From the NCBI RefSeq assembly GCF_022662495.1, contig NZ_JAKPBU010000001.1, positions 1,240,001 to 1,304,000 on the forward strand: a DNA stretch of 64,000 bases, given 5' to 3'. A model generated the notes under the pieces. That model did no database searches, was not told the origin of the DNA, and saw only the letters and a program-made list of their open reading frames with translations. A program made the position numbers and the translations under genes. This document shows, one piece after another, positions 18,396 to 29,529 of this stretch (its first letter is position 1; each line of letters begins with the position of its first letter). The DNA is from Lysobacter sp. M2-1 (GTDB taxonomy: Bacteria > Pseudomonadota > Gammaproteobacteria > Xanthomonadales > Xanthomonadaceae).

Positions 18396-20188
18396 GGGAA
18401 GCGGGTCTGGAAGCCAGCCTCGATCTGGGCCTGGTCGGCAACGGCAGCTTCGCGGCATTGATCGACGCGCGCGGGCGCGTGGTCTGGGCCTGCGTGCCGG
18501 CCTTCGACGGCGAGCCGGTGTTCTGCAGCCTGCTGTCGCCGCAGGCAGAAGGCGGCGACTACGCAGTGGAACTGGAGGATTTCTCCCACGCCGAACAGCA
18601 TTACGTCAGCAATACCGCGATCCTGCGCACGGTGCTGCACGATGCACGTGGCGGTGCGGTGGAGGTCACCGACTTCGCACCGCGCTGGCACCAGTACGGG
18701 CGGTTCTACCGGCCGGTGATGCTGGCGCGCAGGATCCGGCCCCTGGCCGGCACGCCGCGGGTGCGCATCGTCCTGCGTCCATTGTGCGACTACGGCGCGC
18801 GCGCGCCGCAGCGCAAGTGGGGCAGCAACCACGTGCGCTACGAGGTGCCGGGCCATCCCCTGCGCTTCACCAGCGACGTGCCGGTGCGGCTGCTGCGTGA
18901 GGCGCAACCGTTCGTGCTCGATCGGGACATGCACTGCGTGCTGGGCGCGGACGAACCGCTGCGCCGCGGCGTGGCCGATTTCGTGCGCCAGGCCGAAGAG
19001 CGTACCCACGCCTACTGGCGCGAATGGACGCGCTACCTGTCGATCCCGCTGGACTGGCAGGAAGCGGTCATCCGTAGTGCGATCACCCTCAAGTTGTGCC
19101 AGTACGAGGATACCGGCGCGATCGTCGCCGCGATGACCACCTCCATCCCCGAAGCGCCGCACAGCTCGCGCAACTGGGACTACCGCTATTGCTGGTTGCG
19201 CGACGCGACCTTCGTGGTGCGCGCGCTCAACCGGCTGGGCGCCACGCGCAGCATGGAGGATTACCTGGGCTATATCTTCAACCTGGCGGTGGGCGAGGAC
19301 GGTGCCCTGCAGCCGCTGTACGGAATCGCTTACGAGACCGAACTGACCGAGGACGAGCTGGAATCGCTCGCCGGCTATCGCGGCATGGGCCCGGTCCGGC
19401 GCGGCAACCTGGCCTGGGTGCAGAAGCAGCACGACGTCTACGGCAGCGTGGTCCTGGCCTCGTCGCAGCTGTTCTTCGATCTGCGGCTCGAGCACCCGGG
19501 CGACGAGGCCACTTTCCGCCGGCTGGAACCGCTAGGCGAGCGCGCCTACGCGCTGTACGACCAGCCCGACGCCGGCCTGTGGGAATTCCGCGGCCGCGAG
19601 GAAGTGCATACCTATTCGAGCGTGATGTGCTGGGCCGCCTGCGACCGGCTGGCGAAGATCGCGACGCAGCTCGGCTTGCACGAGCGCACGCGCTTCTGGC
19701 GCGAACGCGCCGATGCCATGCATGCGCGCATCGCGGCGCACGCCTGGGACGAGGCGGCGGGGCATTTCGTCGAATCCTGGGACAGCCGCCGGCTGGATGC
19801 CAGCCTGCTGCTGCTGGCCGATGTCGGGTTCGTGCAGGCGGACGATCCCCGCTTCGTGGCCACGGTCGAGGCGATCGGACGCGAGCTCAAGCGCGGCGAT
19901 GCGCTGTTCCGCTATGTCGAGGCCGACGATTTCGGCTTGCCGGAGACCAGCTTCACCATCTGCACGTTCTGGTACATCGATGCGCTGGCGGCGATCGGCA
20001 GGATCGACGAGGCGCGCGCACTGTTCGAGCGCATCCTCGCGCGGCGCAATCCACTCGGTCTGCTGTCGGAAGATCTGGCGTTCGAAACCGACGGCGAAGC
20101 CTGGGGCAACTTCCCGCAGACCTATTCGCATGTCGGGCTGATCATTGCCGCGATGCGGCTGTCGCGGCCATGGCGGGAGGCCGGATGA
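18392..20188 (+). CDS. Glycoside hydrolase family 15 (glucoamylase/trehalase-like)
   Basis: 598 residues. The N-terminal ~230 form the beta-sandwich domain of GH15 (LGLVGNGSFAALID). The (alpha/alpha)6 catalytic barrel starts with SSRNWDYRYCWLRDATF and ends with the conserved GNFPQTYSHVGLI. GH15 enzymes release glucose from alpha-glucans, and one branch hydrolyses trehalose. Lying between otsB and otsA with 4-bp overlaps on both sides (GTGA, ATGA), it probably turns over trehalose or a related glucan. The GTG at 18392 is chosen because of this overlap. No signal peptide, so cytoplasmic. Confidence 0.92.
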   Translation: MREAGLEASLDLGLVGNGSFAALIDARGRVVWACVPAFDGEPVFCSLLSPQAEGGDYAVELEDFSHAEQHYVSNTAILRTVLHDARGGAVEVTDFAPRWHQYGRFYRPVMLARRIRPLAGTPRVRIVLRPLCDYGARAPQRKWGSNHVRYEVPGHPLRFTSDVPVRLLREAQPFVLDRDMHCVLGADEPLRRGVADFVRQAEERTHAYWREWTRYLSIPLDWQEAVIRSAITLKLCQYEDTGAIVAAMTTSIPEAPHSSRNWDYRYCWLRDATFVVRALNRLGATRSMEDYLGYIFNLAVGEDGALQPLYGIAYETELTEDELESLAGYRGMGPVRRGNLAWVQKQHDVYGSVVLASSQLFFDLRLEHPGDEATFRRLEPLGERAYALYDQPDAGLWEFRGREEVHTYSSVMCWAACDRLAKIATQLGLHERTRFWRERADAMHARIAAHAWDEAAGHFVESWDSRRLDASLLLLADVGFVQADDPRFVATVEAIGRELKRGDALFRYVEADDFGLPETSFTICTFWYIDALAAIGRIDEARALFERILARRNPLGLLSEDLAFETDGEAWGNFPQTYSHVGLIIAAMRLSRPWREAG

Positions 20189-21564
20189 ACGCGGCATCGC
20201 GCCTGGTCGTGGTGTCCAACCGCGTCGCCCTGCCCGACGAGGAGCGGCCCGGAGGACTCGCGGTGGCGCTGCGCGCGGCGCTGGCCGAACGTGGCGGGCT
20301 GTGGTTCGGCTGGAGCGGACATCGTGCGCCGGCGCCGGCGGGGGAGGTGCACGCGCAGCGCGCCGGCCGCATCACCTATGCGACCACGGACCTGACTCGG
20401 GCCGAATATGACGGCTATTACGCCGGCTTTTCCAACCGGACGCTATGGCCGCTGCTGCACTTCCGGCTGGACCTGGTGGAATACAGCCGCGAGAACCTGG
20501 ACGCCTACCTGCGCGTCAATGCGCGTTTCGCCGATGCGCTGATGCCCAGGCTGCGGGACGGCGACACCGTATGGGTGCACGACTACCACCTGCTGCCGCT
20601 CGGCGCGCTGCTGCGCGAACGCGGGTTCGGCGGCCGCATCGGCTTCTTCCTGCATGTGCCGATGCCCTCGTCCGATCTGCTCGCCGCACTGCCCGGGCAC
20701 GAGGCGCTGTTCGGCAACCTGTCGGCCTACGATCTGGTGGGGCTGCAGACGCGCCGCGACGTCGAGCGTCTGCAGGATTACATGCGCCTGTATCGCGGCG
20801 CGGACGTGCGCAACGAGCAGGGCCAGGTCCTGATGGCCGATGGCCACCGCTTCCGCGTGGGTGCGTTTCCGATCAGCATCGACACCGCCGCGATCGAGGC
20901 GCAGGCGGCCGACGCCATGCGCCGGGCCACGGTGCGGCGTCTGCGCGCCAGCCTGAGCGTGCGCAAGCTCGCCATCGGCGTCGACCGGCTCGACTATTCC
21001 AAGGGATTGACGCGCAGGTTCCGGGCGTTCGAACGCTATCTGGAAACCCATCGCGTACACACCGGCAAGGTCACCTTCCTGCAGATCGCGCCGCCCTCGC
21101 GCACGGACGTTGCCGTGTATCAGCGGCTGCGCAGCACGCTCGAGGGGCTGGCGGGCAGCATCAACGGTCGCCAGGCCGATCCGGACTGGACTCCGGTGCG
21201 TTACGTCAACCGTAACTTCAGCCACGACGTGCTGACCGGCTTCTACCGGGTGGCCGATATCGGCCTGGTCACGCCACTGCGCGACGGGATGAACCTGGTG
21301 GCGAAGGAATACGTCGCCTCCCAGGCCGCCGAGGATCCGGGCGTGCTGGTGCTGTCGCGCTTCGCAGGCGCGGCGTACGAGCTGCACGAGGCGCTGCTGG
21401 TCAATCCCTACGATATCGACGGCGTGGCCGAGGCGATCGCGCAGGCGGCGACGATGTCCCTGGCCGAGCGGCGCGAACGCCATGCCGCGATGCTGGCGAC
21501 CCTGCGCCGGCACGACATCAACGCGTGGCGACGCGGGTTCCTCGAGGTACTGGGCGGGGCTTAG
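20185..21564 (+). CDS. otsA: Trehalose-6-phosphate synthase
   Basis: 459 residues of the GT20 GT-B fold: [10 protein letters not shown] at the N-terminus, [11 protein letters not shown], the acceptor/phosphate region [11 protein letters not shown], and [16 protein letters not shown] near the C-terminus. It joins UDP-glucose (or another NDP-glucose) and glucose-6-phosphate. It is the last gene of the otsB-GH15-otsA operon and is followed by a strong terminator. Confidence 0.95.
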   Translation: MNAASRLVVVSNRVALPDEERPGGLAVALRAALAERGGLWFGWSGHRAPAPAGEVHAQRAGRITYATTDLTRAEYDGYYAGFSNRTLWPLLHFRLDLVEYSRENLDAYLRVNARFADALMPRLRDGDTVWVHDYHLLPLGALLRERGFGGRIGFFLHVPMPSSDLLAALPGHEALFGNLSAYDLVGLQTRRDVERLQDYMRLYRGADVRNEQGQVLMADGHRFRVGAFPISIDTAAIEAQAADAMRRATVRRLRASLSVRKLAIGVDRLDYSKGLTRRFRAFERYLETHRVHTGKVTFLQIAPPSRTDVAVYQRLRSTLEGLAGSINGRQADPDWTPVRYVNRNFSHDVLTGFYRVADIGLVTPLRDGMNLVAKEYVASQAAEDPGVLVLSRFAGAAYELHEALLVNPYDIDGVAEAIAQAATMSLAERRERHAAMLATLRRHDINAWRRGFLEVLGGA

Positions 21565-21589
21565 GGCAGCGGCCCATCGCCAGAACGAA

Positions 21590-21617
21590 GACGCCGGCCA
21601 GCGGCCGGCGTCTTTTT
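21590..21617 (+). terminator. Rho-independent terminator after otsA
   Basis: Perfect 10-bp stem (GACGCCGGCC / GGCCGGCGTC) with loop AGC, followed by TTTTT. It sits between convergent otsA and the MFS gene. Confidence 0.92.
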
Positions 21618-21634
21618 CCGCTAAGCGGCCGCGG

Positions 21635-23293
21635 CTACTTCGTGATATCCACGTCCTTGGTCTCGCGCAGGAACAGCGTGCCGATCACGAAGGTCATCAC
21701 CGCGATCACGATCGGATACCACAGGCCGTAATAGATGTTGCCGGTCGCCGCGACCAGGGCGAACGCGATGGTCGGCAGGAAGCCGCCGAACCAGCCGTTG
21801 CCGATGTGGTACGGCAGCGACATCGAGGTGTAGCGGATGCGGGTCGGGAACAGCTCCACCAGCCAGGCCGCGATCGGGCCGTACACCATGGTCACGTAGA
21901 TCACGAGCACCCACAGGATCAGCAGCACCATCGGCTTGTTGATCCGCGCCGGGTCGGCCTTCTCCGGGTAACCGCCCGCGGTGAGCGCGGTCTTGAGCTC
22001 GGCGCCGAAGGCATCGGCCTTGGCCTTGCCCTCGTCCTTGGCCAGGCCTGCACCTTCGTAGCCCGCCACTTCGGTAGTGCCGACCGCGATCTTGGCGACG
22101 GTGCCGGCCGGTGCGGCCTGGATCGTGTACGGAATACCGGCCTTGGCCAGCGCCGCGGTCGCGATGTCGCAGGAGTTGGTGAAGACCTTCTTGCCGACCG
22201 GATCGAACTGGAACGAACAGGTGTCCGGGTCGGCATGCACCACCGCAGGTGCGCTCGCGCTGGCTTCGGCGACCGCCGGATTGGCGTAATGGGTCAGCGC
22301 CTTGAACAGCGGGAAGTAGGTCAGCGCGGCGATCAGGCAGCCGGCCATGATGATGCCCTTGCGCCCGATCTTGTCCGACAGCCAGCCGAAGAAGACGAAG
22401 AACGGCGTGCCGAGCACCAGCGCGGCGGCGATCAGCAACCAGGTCGTGGTGGCATCGACCTTCAGCGACTGGGTCAGGAAGTACATCGCATAGAACTGGC
22501 CCGCGTACCAGACCACGGCCTGGCCGGCGGTGGCGCCGAGCAGGGCGAGCAGCACGATGCGGCCGTTCTTGGTGAAGAAGCTCTCGGTGATCGGCGCCTT
22601 CGAGCCCTTGCCCTCGGCCTTCATCTGCTGGAACAGCGGCGATTCGTTGAGCTGCAGGCGGATCCACACCGAAACGCCCAGCAGCACGATCGACAGCAGG
22701 AACGGAATGCGCCAGCCCCAGGCCTCGAAGGCCTCCGTACCCAGCCAGGTACGCACGCCCAGGATCACCAGCAGCGACAGGAACAGGCCCAGCGTCGCAG
22801 TAGTCTGGATGAAGCTGGTGTACAGGCCGCGCTTGCCGTGCGGTGCGTGCTCGGCGACATAGGTCGCTGCGCCGCCGTACTCGCCGCCGAGCGCCAGGCC
22901 CTGCAGCAACCGCAACGCGATCAGGATCGCCGGCGCGGCGAAGCCGATGCTGGCATAGTTGGGCAGCACGCCGACCAGGAACGTCGACGCGCCCATGATC
23001 ACGATCGTGACCAGGAAGGTGTACTTGCGCCCGATCATGTCGCCCAGGCGGCCGAAGAACACCGCGCCGAACGGACGCACCGCGAAGCCGGCGGCGAACG
23101 CCAGCAGCGCGAAGATGAAGGCGCTGGTGTCGTTGAGGCCGCTGAAGAACTGCTTGGCGATGATCGCGGCCAGCGATCCGTACAGGTAAAAGTCGTACCA
23201 CTCGAACACGGTGCCCAGGCTGGAGGCGAAGATGACCTTCTTGTGTCCCTGGGTGAGCGGCGCGGGTGCGGCTTCGACGGTGGTGGTGGACAT
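21635..23293 (-). CDS. MFS transporter, metabolite:H+ symporter (MHS/ProP-like) with large loop insertion
   Basis: 552 residues with 12 predicted helices. The MHS signature is clear ([10 protein letters not shown] near the N-terminus, [14 protein letters not shown] in loop 2-3, [15 protein letters not shown] in helix 4). An insertion of about 120 residues (~333-455) sits in a late loop and contains two cysteines (359, 375) that could pair if it is extracytoplasmic; most family members lack it. It is transcribed after the DcaP-like porin gene and opposite acs, which suggests uptake of a small carboxylate such as acetate or propionate. The substrate is inferred. Confidence 0.87.
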   Translation of the reverse strand: MSTTTVEAAPAPLTQGHKKVIFASSLGTVFEWYDFYLYGSLAAIIAKQFFSGLNDTSAFIFALLAFAAGFAVRPFGAVFFGRLGDMIGRKYTFLVTIVIMGASTFLVGVLPNYASIGFAAPAILIALRLLQGLALGGEYGGAATYVAEHAPHGKRGLYTSFIQTTATLGLFLSLLVILGVRTWLGTEAFEAWGWRIPFLLSIVLLGVSVWIRLQLNESPLFQQMKAEGKGSKAPITESFFTKNGRIVLLALLGATAGQAVVWYAGQFYAMYFLTQSLKVDATTTWLLIAAALVLGTPFFVFFGWLSDKIGRKGIIMAGCLIAALTYFPLFKALTHYANPAVAEASASAPAVVHADPDTCSFQFDPVGKKVFTNSCDIATAALAKAGIPYTIQAAPAGTVAKIAVGTTEVAGYEGAGLAKDEGKAKADAFGAELKTALTAGGYPEKADPARINKPMVLLILWVLVIYVTMVYGPIAAWLVELFPTRIRYTSMSLPYHIGNGWFGGFLPTIAFALVAATGNIYYGLWYPIVIAVMTFVIGTLFLRETKDVDITK

Positions 23294-23305
23294 GTGGTCT
23301 CCCCT

Positions 23306-24721
23306 TTAGAAGCTGAACTTGACGTGGGTGTGCAGGCGGCTCAGGTCGCCTTCGCGGTCGTCCTCGAGAAAACGCTGACCGTAGATCAGCTCCGCGCCCA
23401 GGTCCAGCTTCGGGAACGGCGAGTAGATCAGGTTGGCATGCAGCGAATGCGCGCGCTCGGTGACCCCGTAACCGGTGATGTCGACGTCGTTGTCGAAATG
23501 CGCCATCGAGTAGAACAGGTTGCCGCGCAGTTTCGGATTGAAGGCATGGCGCCATCCGGCGAAGGCGCCGTAGCCGTCGAGCGCGTGCAGGTCGCCGTTC
23601 GCATCCTGGACCACGTCGCTGCCCAGCCCGAGGGCGAGATAGCGGCCGATGCCGCTGCCGGCGTTCACCGCGTAGCGGATGTCGTCGTTGGCGCCCAGAT
23701 TGAACTTGCCCGAGACGCTGATCGCCGCGCCGGTTTCGGTGTCGTCGCCGAACTTGAACTGGCGCACCAGGCCGGCGACGGTGAAGTGACCCCAGTCGCC
23801 CTTGGTCAGCCAGCGTGCGGTGATGTCCGGCGCGACGTTGTCGCCGGTATTGAAGCGCGCGGCCGTGCCGAGGTACGGCGTGACCGTGGTCTGCGGATTT
23901 TCCACCGAGACCGACCACGGCCCCTTGGTGTAGCGCAGCTGGGCCTGGCGGACGAACACGGTGCCGTCGGTCGGGCCGATGAAGTCGACCGCGTCCGGCA
24001 GCGCGGCCACGTCCATGAAGTTCGACCAGGTCTGGCCGGCCAGCCACTCGTTCCAGCTCACGTAGGCCTGGCGCAGGGTGATCCCGTAGGTATTGGTCGC
24101 GGTCTCGTTGCCGGCCAGCGCGTTGTTGCCGCCGCCGAACATGTCGGCTTCGATGTAGGCCTTGAACTTGTCGCCAGCATCGGTGACGTGGTCGGCGCTG
24201 AACCAGAAGCGCGAGAACTGGGCGTGGAAATCGGTGTAGGCATCGCCGCCTTCGGCGGTGTCGTCGCCCACCGGGATCTGGCTGGGCAGGTAGAACATGC
24301 GTCCGGCGGAACCATCCGCGATGCGTCCGTCGCTGGTGTCGGTGGCCATCGCATCCATCTTGATGAAGCCGCCGTAGGAGAACGTGGTCCCCGGGTTGGC
24401 GGTGGCCATGATCGTGGTGCCCTGAATTGGCTGCTTGCCTTCTGGCGCCGGCTTGGGCATCTGCGCCTGCGCGGTCTTCACCTCGGTGACCTGCGCCTGG
24501 GTGTCGGCCACCTGGGTCTGGGTCTGCTGCTGCTGCGCCACCAACTGCTCGACCATCTTCTCCAGCTGTGCCACCCGTGCTTCGAGCTCGCGTTCCTTGG
24601 CGGTCTGCGCCAGGACCATGCCGGGTGCGGCCAGGGCCAGCGCAACGGCCAGCGACAGCCGCGCCATCCCCGGCGCCCGGCGCCCGACGGTGTGCCGCGC
24701 AATGCGGTCCGAATCCGACAT
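23306..24721 (-). CDS. DcaP-like trimeric outer-membrane porin
   Basis: 471 residues. A signal peptide (~residues 20-39, ending MVLAQ) is followed by an N-terminal coiled coil ([16 protein letters not shown]) and a beta-barrel rich in aromatic/acidic alternation that ends in Phe (THVKFSF), as outer-membrane proteins do. DcaP porins pass dicarboxylates and other small anions. ATG 24721 follows a strong GGGAGGGGA site. It is 12 bases upstream of the MFS gene on the same strand, so outer-membrane entry and inner-membrane uptake are encoded together. Confidence 0.88.
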   Translation of the reverse strand: MSDSDRIARHTVGRRAPGMARLSLAVALALAAPGMVLAQTAKERELEARVAQLEKMVEQLVAQQQQTQTQVADTQAQVTEVKTAQAQMPKPAPEGKQPIQGTTIMATANPGTTFSYGGFIKMDAMATDTSDGRIADGSAGRMFYLPSQIPVGDDTAEGGDAYTDFHAQFSRFWFSADHVTDAGDKFKAYIEADMFGGGNNALAGNETATNTYGITLRQAYVSWNEWLAGQTWSNFMDVAALPDAVDFIGPTDGTVFVRQAQLRYTKGPWSVSVENPQTTVTPYLGTAARFNTGDNVAPDITARWLTKGDWGHFTVAGLVRQFKFGDDTETGAAISVSGKFNLGANDDIRYAVNAGSGIGRYLALGLGSDVVQDANGDLHALDGYGAFAGWRHAFNPKLRGNLFYSMAHFDNDVDITGYGVTERAHSLHANLIYSPFPKLDLGAELIYGQRFLEDDREGDLSRLHTHVKFSF

Positions 24722-24801
24722 GTTCCCCTCCCGCGCAGTCCGGCGGCCCAGTGCCGCGCCGCCGACCATGCCCGCCCGGGCCGGGCGCGTCGATTCGCCA
24801 A

Positions 24802-24816
24802 TGGTCGATACGACCA
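24802..24816. promoter_or_regulatory. Palindrome in the porin/acs divergent promoter region
   Basis: TGGTCGATACGACCA is a perfect inverted repeat (6-bp arms, 3-base spacer) lying 80 bases before the acs start and 81 bases before the porin start. Its position suits an operator shared by the two divergent genes; the LuxR-type regulator encoded at 26934-27602 is the natural candidate. Binding is inferred. Confidence 0.45.
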
Positions 24817-24895
24817 AGGTCTAAGCCCCAGCCATGCCCGCGGCACCGCGGCTGGGGCACACTGGTGGCAAACCACCCGTTATGGGGAGCTCGCC

Positions 24896-26845
<1,950 letters not shown>

Positions 26846-26850
26846 GGGCC

Positions 26851-26926
26851 GGGAATGGGGATTCGGGATTGGGGATTAGCCAGCCCGGAAAGCAAACCGA
26901 ATCTCCAATCCCGAATCCCCATTCCC
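26851..26926. repeat. Long intergenic inverted repeat between acs and crbR-like gene
   Basis: Two 27-base arms (26851-26877 and 26900-26926) built from GGGATT/GGGAAT units are complementary with one mismatch around a 22-base loop. This AATCCCGAATCCC type of element is a frequent intergenic repeat in xanthomonads. In RNA it would form a very stable hairpin and may limit read-through from acs. Confidence 0.8.
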
Positions 26927-26933
26927 CGCTGTT

Positions 26934-27602
26934 ATGCCAACCCTGCTGATCGCCGACGACCACCCGCTGTTTCGCGAAGCCCTGCGCGGAGCGGTCGCGC
27001 GGGTGCTGCCCGAGGCGCAGCTGCGCGAAGCGCAGAACGTCGAGGCGCTGTACACGCTGGTCGAATCCGAGCCGGACGCCGACCTGCTCCTGCTCGATCT
27101 CAACATGCCCGGCGCGCACGGCTTCAGCGCGCTGGTGCATCTGCGCGCGCTGCATCCGCAGCTGCCCATCGTGGTGGTGTCGGCGCGAGAGGAGCCTGCA
27201 GTGATGCGACGCGCGCTCGATCACGGCGCCATCGGCTTCATTCCCAAGTCGGCTGATGCCAAGACCCTCGGTGAGGCGATTTCCGCGGTGCTCGAGGGCG
27301 ACCGCTGGGCGCCTGCGTCGGCGCTGGCAGCGCCGGCGACCGGGCCGGACGAATACGATGCGGCGCAGCGCCTACGCGATCTCACCCCGCAGCAGTTCCG
27401 CGTGTTGCAGATGCTCGGCAGCGGCCTGCTCAACAAGCAGATCGGGTTCGAGCTTGGCGTGTCCGAGGCCACGATCAAGGCGCATGTCACCGCGATCCTG
27501 CGCAAGCTCGGCGCCGGCAACCGCACCCAGGCGGTGCTGATCGCCGCGCGCCTGGCCCTCGACCCCGGCGCGATCGTGCCGCCGCCGGAAGAAGCGGACT
27601 GA
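26934..27602 (+). CDS. crbR: CrbR-like NarL/LuxR-family response regulator
   Basis: 222 residues. An N-terminal receiver domain (IADDHPLFREAL acidic pocket, phospho-Asp in LLLLDLNMPG, Lys in GFIPKSA) is joined to a C-terminal LuxR helix-turn-helix (LTPQQFRVLQMLGSGLLNKQ then VSEATIKAHVTAILRKL). Position directly after acs, with a symporter-type hybrid kinase 5 kb away, fits CrbR/ActR, which activates acs and carboxylate uptake genes. It is separated from acs by a large hairpin repeat. The symbol is by analogy, not by alignment. Confidence 0.88.
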   Translation: MPTLLIADDHPLFREALRGAVARVLPEAQLREAQNVEALYTLVESEPDADLLLLDLNMPGAHGFSALVHLRALHPQLPIVVVSAREEPAVMRRALDHGAIGFIPKSADAKTLGEAISAVLEGDRWAPASALAAPATGPDEYDAAQRLRDLTPQQFRVLQMLGSGLLNKQIGFELGVSEATIKAHVTAILRKLGAGNRTQAVLIAARLALDPGAIVPPPEEAD

Positions 27603-27651
27603 CCGGCCAGACCGGTTCCAACCGCACCGCGCGATCTGCTCCAATCGGCGC

Positions 27652-28935
27652 ATGACCCGCGCCCTGCACCTGCCGATCACCCTGGCCTACGCCAAGGGCG
27701 CCTACACCGTCGCCCTGTCGATCGGCAGCGGGCGGCGCCCGGCCAACCTGGCGCTCGATACCGGCAGCAGCACGCTGGTGGTTTTGCCGCATGCCTACGA
27801 TCCCGACCGCGACGCCAGCCACGCGCCGACATCGTGGGCGCAGGAAGTGCGCTACGGCGGCGGCGTCTGGGCCGGGCCGGTGCTGTCGACGGAAATCCAT
27901 CTGCAAGGCCTGTATGAAGACGTGCACCTGGACGGCGCACCGATCGCGCTGATCGAAGCGCAGGCGCAGGACCTGCATGATGCCGATGGCCTGTTCGGCC
28001 TCGCCTATTCAGGCCTGGACACCGCGCACGACATGCGCGACTACCTCGGCGCGCACGGCGTCGACCCGCCACAGACCTGGCCGTGGCCGTTCGACCGGGA
28101 AGATTCCGACCTTGCCGCCTTCGCCACGCTGCTGCGCGCGCAACCAGCTGTCGCGCTGCAGCCGCTGTTCACCGCGCTGGCCGACGCCGGCCGCATCGAG
28201 AACCGCTTCGGCCTGCTGCTGCGTCGTGCGCTGGTGCACGTCGCGGACGACGGCGCCGACGACGCGCAACTGGCCGCCGACCCGCTCAACCAGGGCGTGA
28301 TAGTGCTCGGCGGTTCGCTGCATGCCGACCAGGACGACCCGCATCGCCTGCACGAAGGCCGGCTCTACGAAGGTGAGTTCCACGATATCCAGATCGTCCA
28401 CGATCTTTACTACAACGCGTGCCTGGTCGCGGTGCAGGTCGGCGACGGTCCGCGCATCGTCGCGCCGCCACTGGATGCCAGCTACGCACACCAGGCCGCG
28501 AGCAACGCGATCCTCGACACCGGCTGCAGCTTCGTCATCCTCGAGGCAACGCTGTACCAGGCCGTGATCGACGCCTTCGCCCAGCGCGATGCGCGCATCC
28601 CCGCACTGGTCGAGCGATTCCAGCAAACCTTCCGCCAGCAACAGCAGGGCGTTGCGAATGCCGACGTGGACGCGCTCGACTGGCCCGAGCTGCATTTCTT
28701 CCTGCAGGCACCCGATGGCAGCGAAACGGTGCTCAGTTGCGCGCCCGAGCATTACTGGCCGCGCAATGCGATGCGCGCCGGGCAGGCCTATTTTTTGCTG
28801 GCGAGCCAGCTCCAGGGCTGGCCCAACCAGTCGATCCTCGGCCTGCCGCTGCTGGCGGGCCACTACTGCGTGTTCGACCGCAGCGCAGCCAACGGCGGCT
28901 GCGTACGGGTGGCATGGGCGCGCGGGACGCCCTGA
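27652..28935 (+). CDS. Bacterial pepsin-like aspartic peptidase (A1-type)
   Basis: 427 residues. Two catalytic D-T-G motifs lie in matching hydrophobic settings: LALDTGSSTLVV (Asp36) and AILDTGCSFVIL (Asp289), the bilobal arrangement of pepsins. A GLFGLAYS turn follows the first lobe, also pepsin-like. There is no signal peptide or pro-segment, as in the few described bacterial pepsin homologues (shewasin type), so it is probably cytoplasmic. A1 peptidases are rare in bacteria. The GNAT gene begins 3 bases after the stop, suggesting an operon. Natural substrate unknown. Confidence 0.82.
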   Translation: MTRALHLPITLAYAKGAYTVALSIGSGRRPANLALDTGSSTLVVLPHAYDPDRDASHAPTSWAQEVRYGGGVWAGPVLSTEIHLQGLYEDVHLDGAPIALIEAQAQDLHDADGLFGLAYSGLDTAHDMRDYLGAHGVDPPQTWPWPFDREDSDLAAFATLLRAQPAVALQPLFTALADAGRIENRFGLLLRRALVHVADDGADDAQLAADPLNQGVIVLGGSLHADQDDPHRLHEGRLYEGEFHDIQIVHDLYYNACLVAVQVGDGPRIVAPPLDASYAHQAASNAILDTGCSFVILEATLYQAVIDAFAQRDARIPALVERFQQTFRQQQQGVANADVDALDWPELHFFLQAPDGSETVLSCAPEHYWPRNAMRAGQAYFLLASQLQGWPNQSILGLPLLAGHYCVFDRSAANGGCVRVAWARGTP

Positions 28936-28938
28936 AAG

Positions 28939-29466
28939 ATGGCGACGATGGAAACCGATCGCCTGCGCCTGCGCCCGATGGAGGCACGCGACGAAGCGAT
29001 GTTCTGCCACCTCTACACCGATCCCGACGTCATGCGCCGCATCGTGGCGCCGCTGTCGGCCGATGCCGCCGCGCAGAGCTTCCAGAGCGCGCGCAGACAC
29101 AACGCGAAAGACCAGCCCGGGCACCGCTTCTGGGCGATCGACGACAAAGGCTCAGAAGAGGCGATCGGCATGGCCGCCCTGCTGCGCACGGGAGACAGCG
29201 CCGAACTCGGCGTGATGCTGCGCAATGGCTGGTGGAACCGCGGCATCTCCAGCGAGGCATTCGTGCCGCTGATCGACCACGCCTTCCTCGGCATGGGCCT
29301 GGCGCTGGTCTACGCGCAGCGCCCGGACGACGACCATGCCCTGATCATCGACAGGCTACTGGGCCGGTTCGGCTTCGCGCGTACGCCCGACCAGGTCGAG
29401 GACAAGACCCTGTGCCGCTGGGAGCTGCCCCGGGCCCGCTGGCTGATCCGGCGCGCCCCGGCCTGA
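28939..29466 (+). CDS. GNAT acetyltransferase, RimJ/RimL-like
   Basis: 175 residues with the RimJ/RimL opening ETDRLRLRPMEARDEAMF and a central LGVMLRNGWWNRGISSEA that corresponds to the acetyl-CoA-binding region. Such enzymes transfer acetyl groups to protein N-termini or small amines. It follows the aspartic peptidase gene with a 3-base gap and is probably co-transcribed. Substrate unknown. Confidence 0.82.
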   Translation: MATMETDRLRLRPMEARDEAMFCHLYTDPDVMRRIVAPLSADAAAQSFQSARRHNAKDQPGHRFWAIDDKGSEEAIGMAALLRTGDSAELGVMLRNGWWNRGISSEAFVPLIDHAFLGMGLALVYAQRPDDDHALIIDRLLGRFGFARTPDQVEDKTLCRWELPRARWLIRRAPA

Positions 29467-29467
29467 T

Positions 29468-29490
29468 CCCATCTTGCAAAATCAGATGGG
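29468..29490 (+). promoter_or_regulatory. Inverted repeat before the borosin methyltransferase gene
   Basis: CCCATCT (29468-29474) and AGATGGG (29484-29490) are perfect 7-bp arms around an AT-rich 9-base spacer. It begins right after the GNAT stop and ends 39 bases before the methyltransferase start. It may be an operator or a weak terminator; there is no T run. Confidence 0.4.
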
Positions 29491-29529
29491 CCGAGTATCG
29501 TCGCTGGGTCTTCAGGGGGATGACGAACC

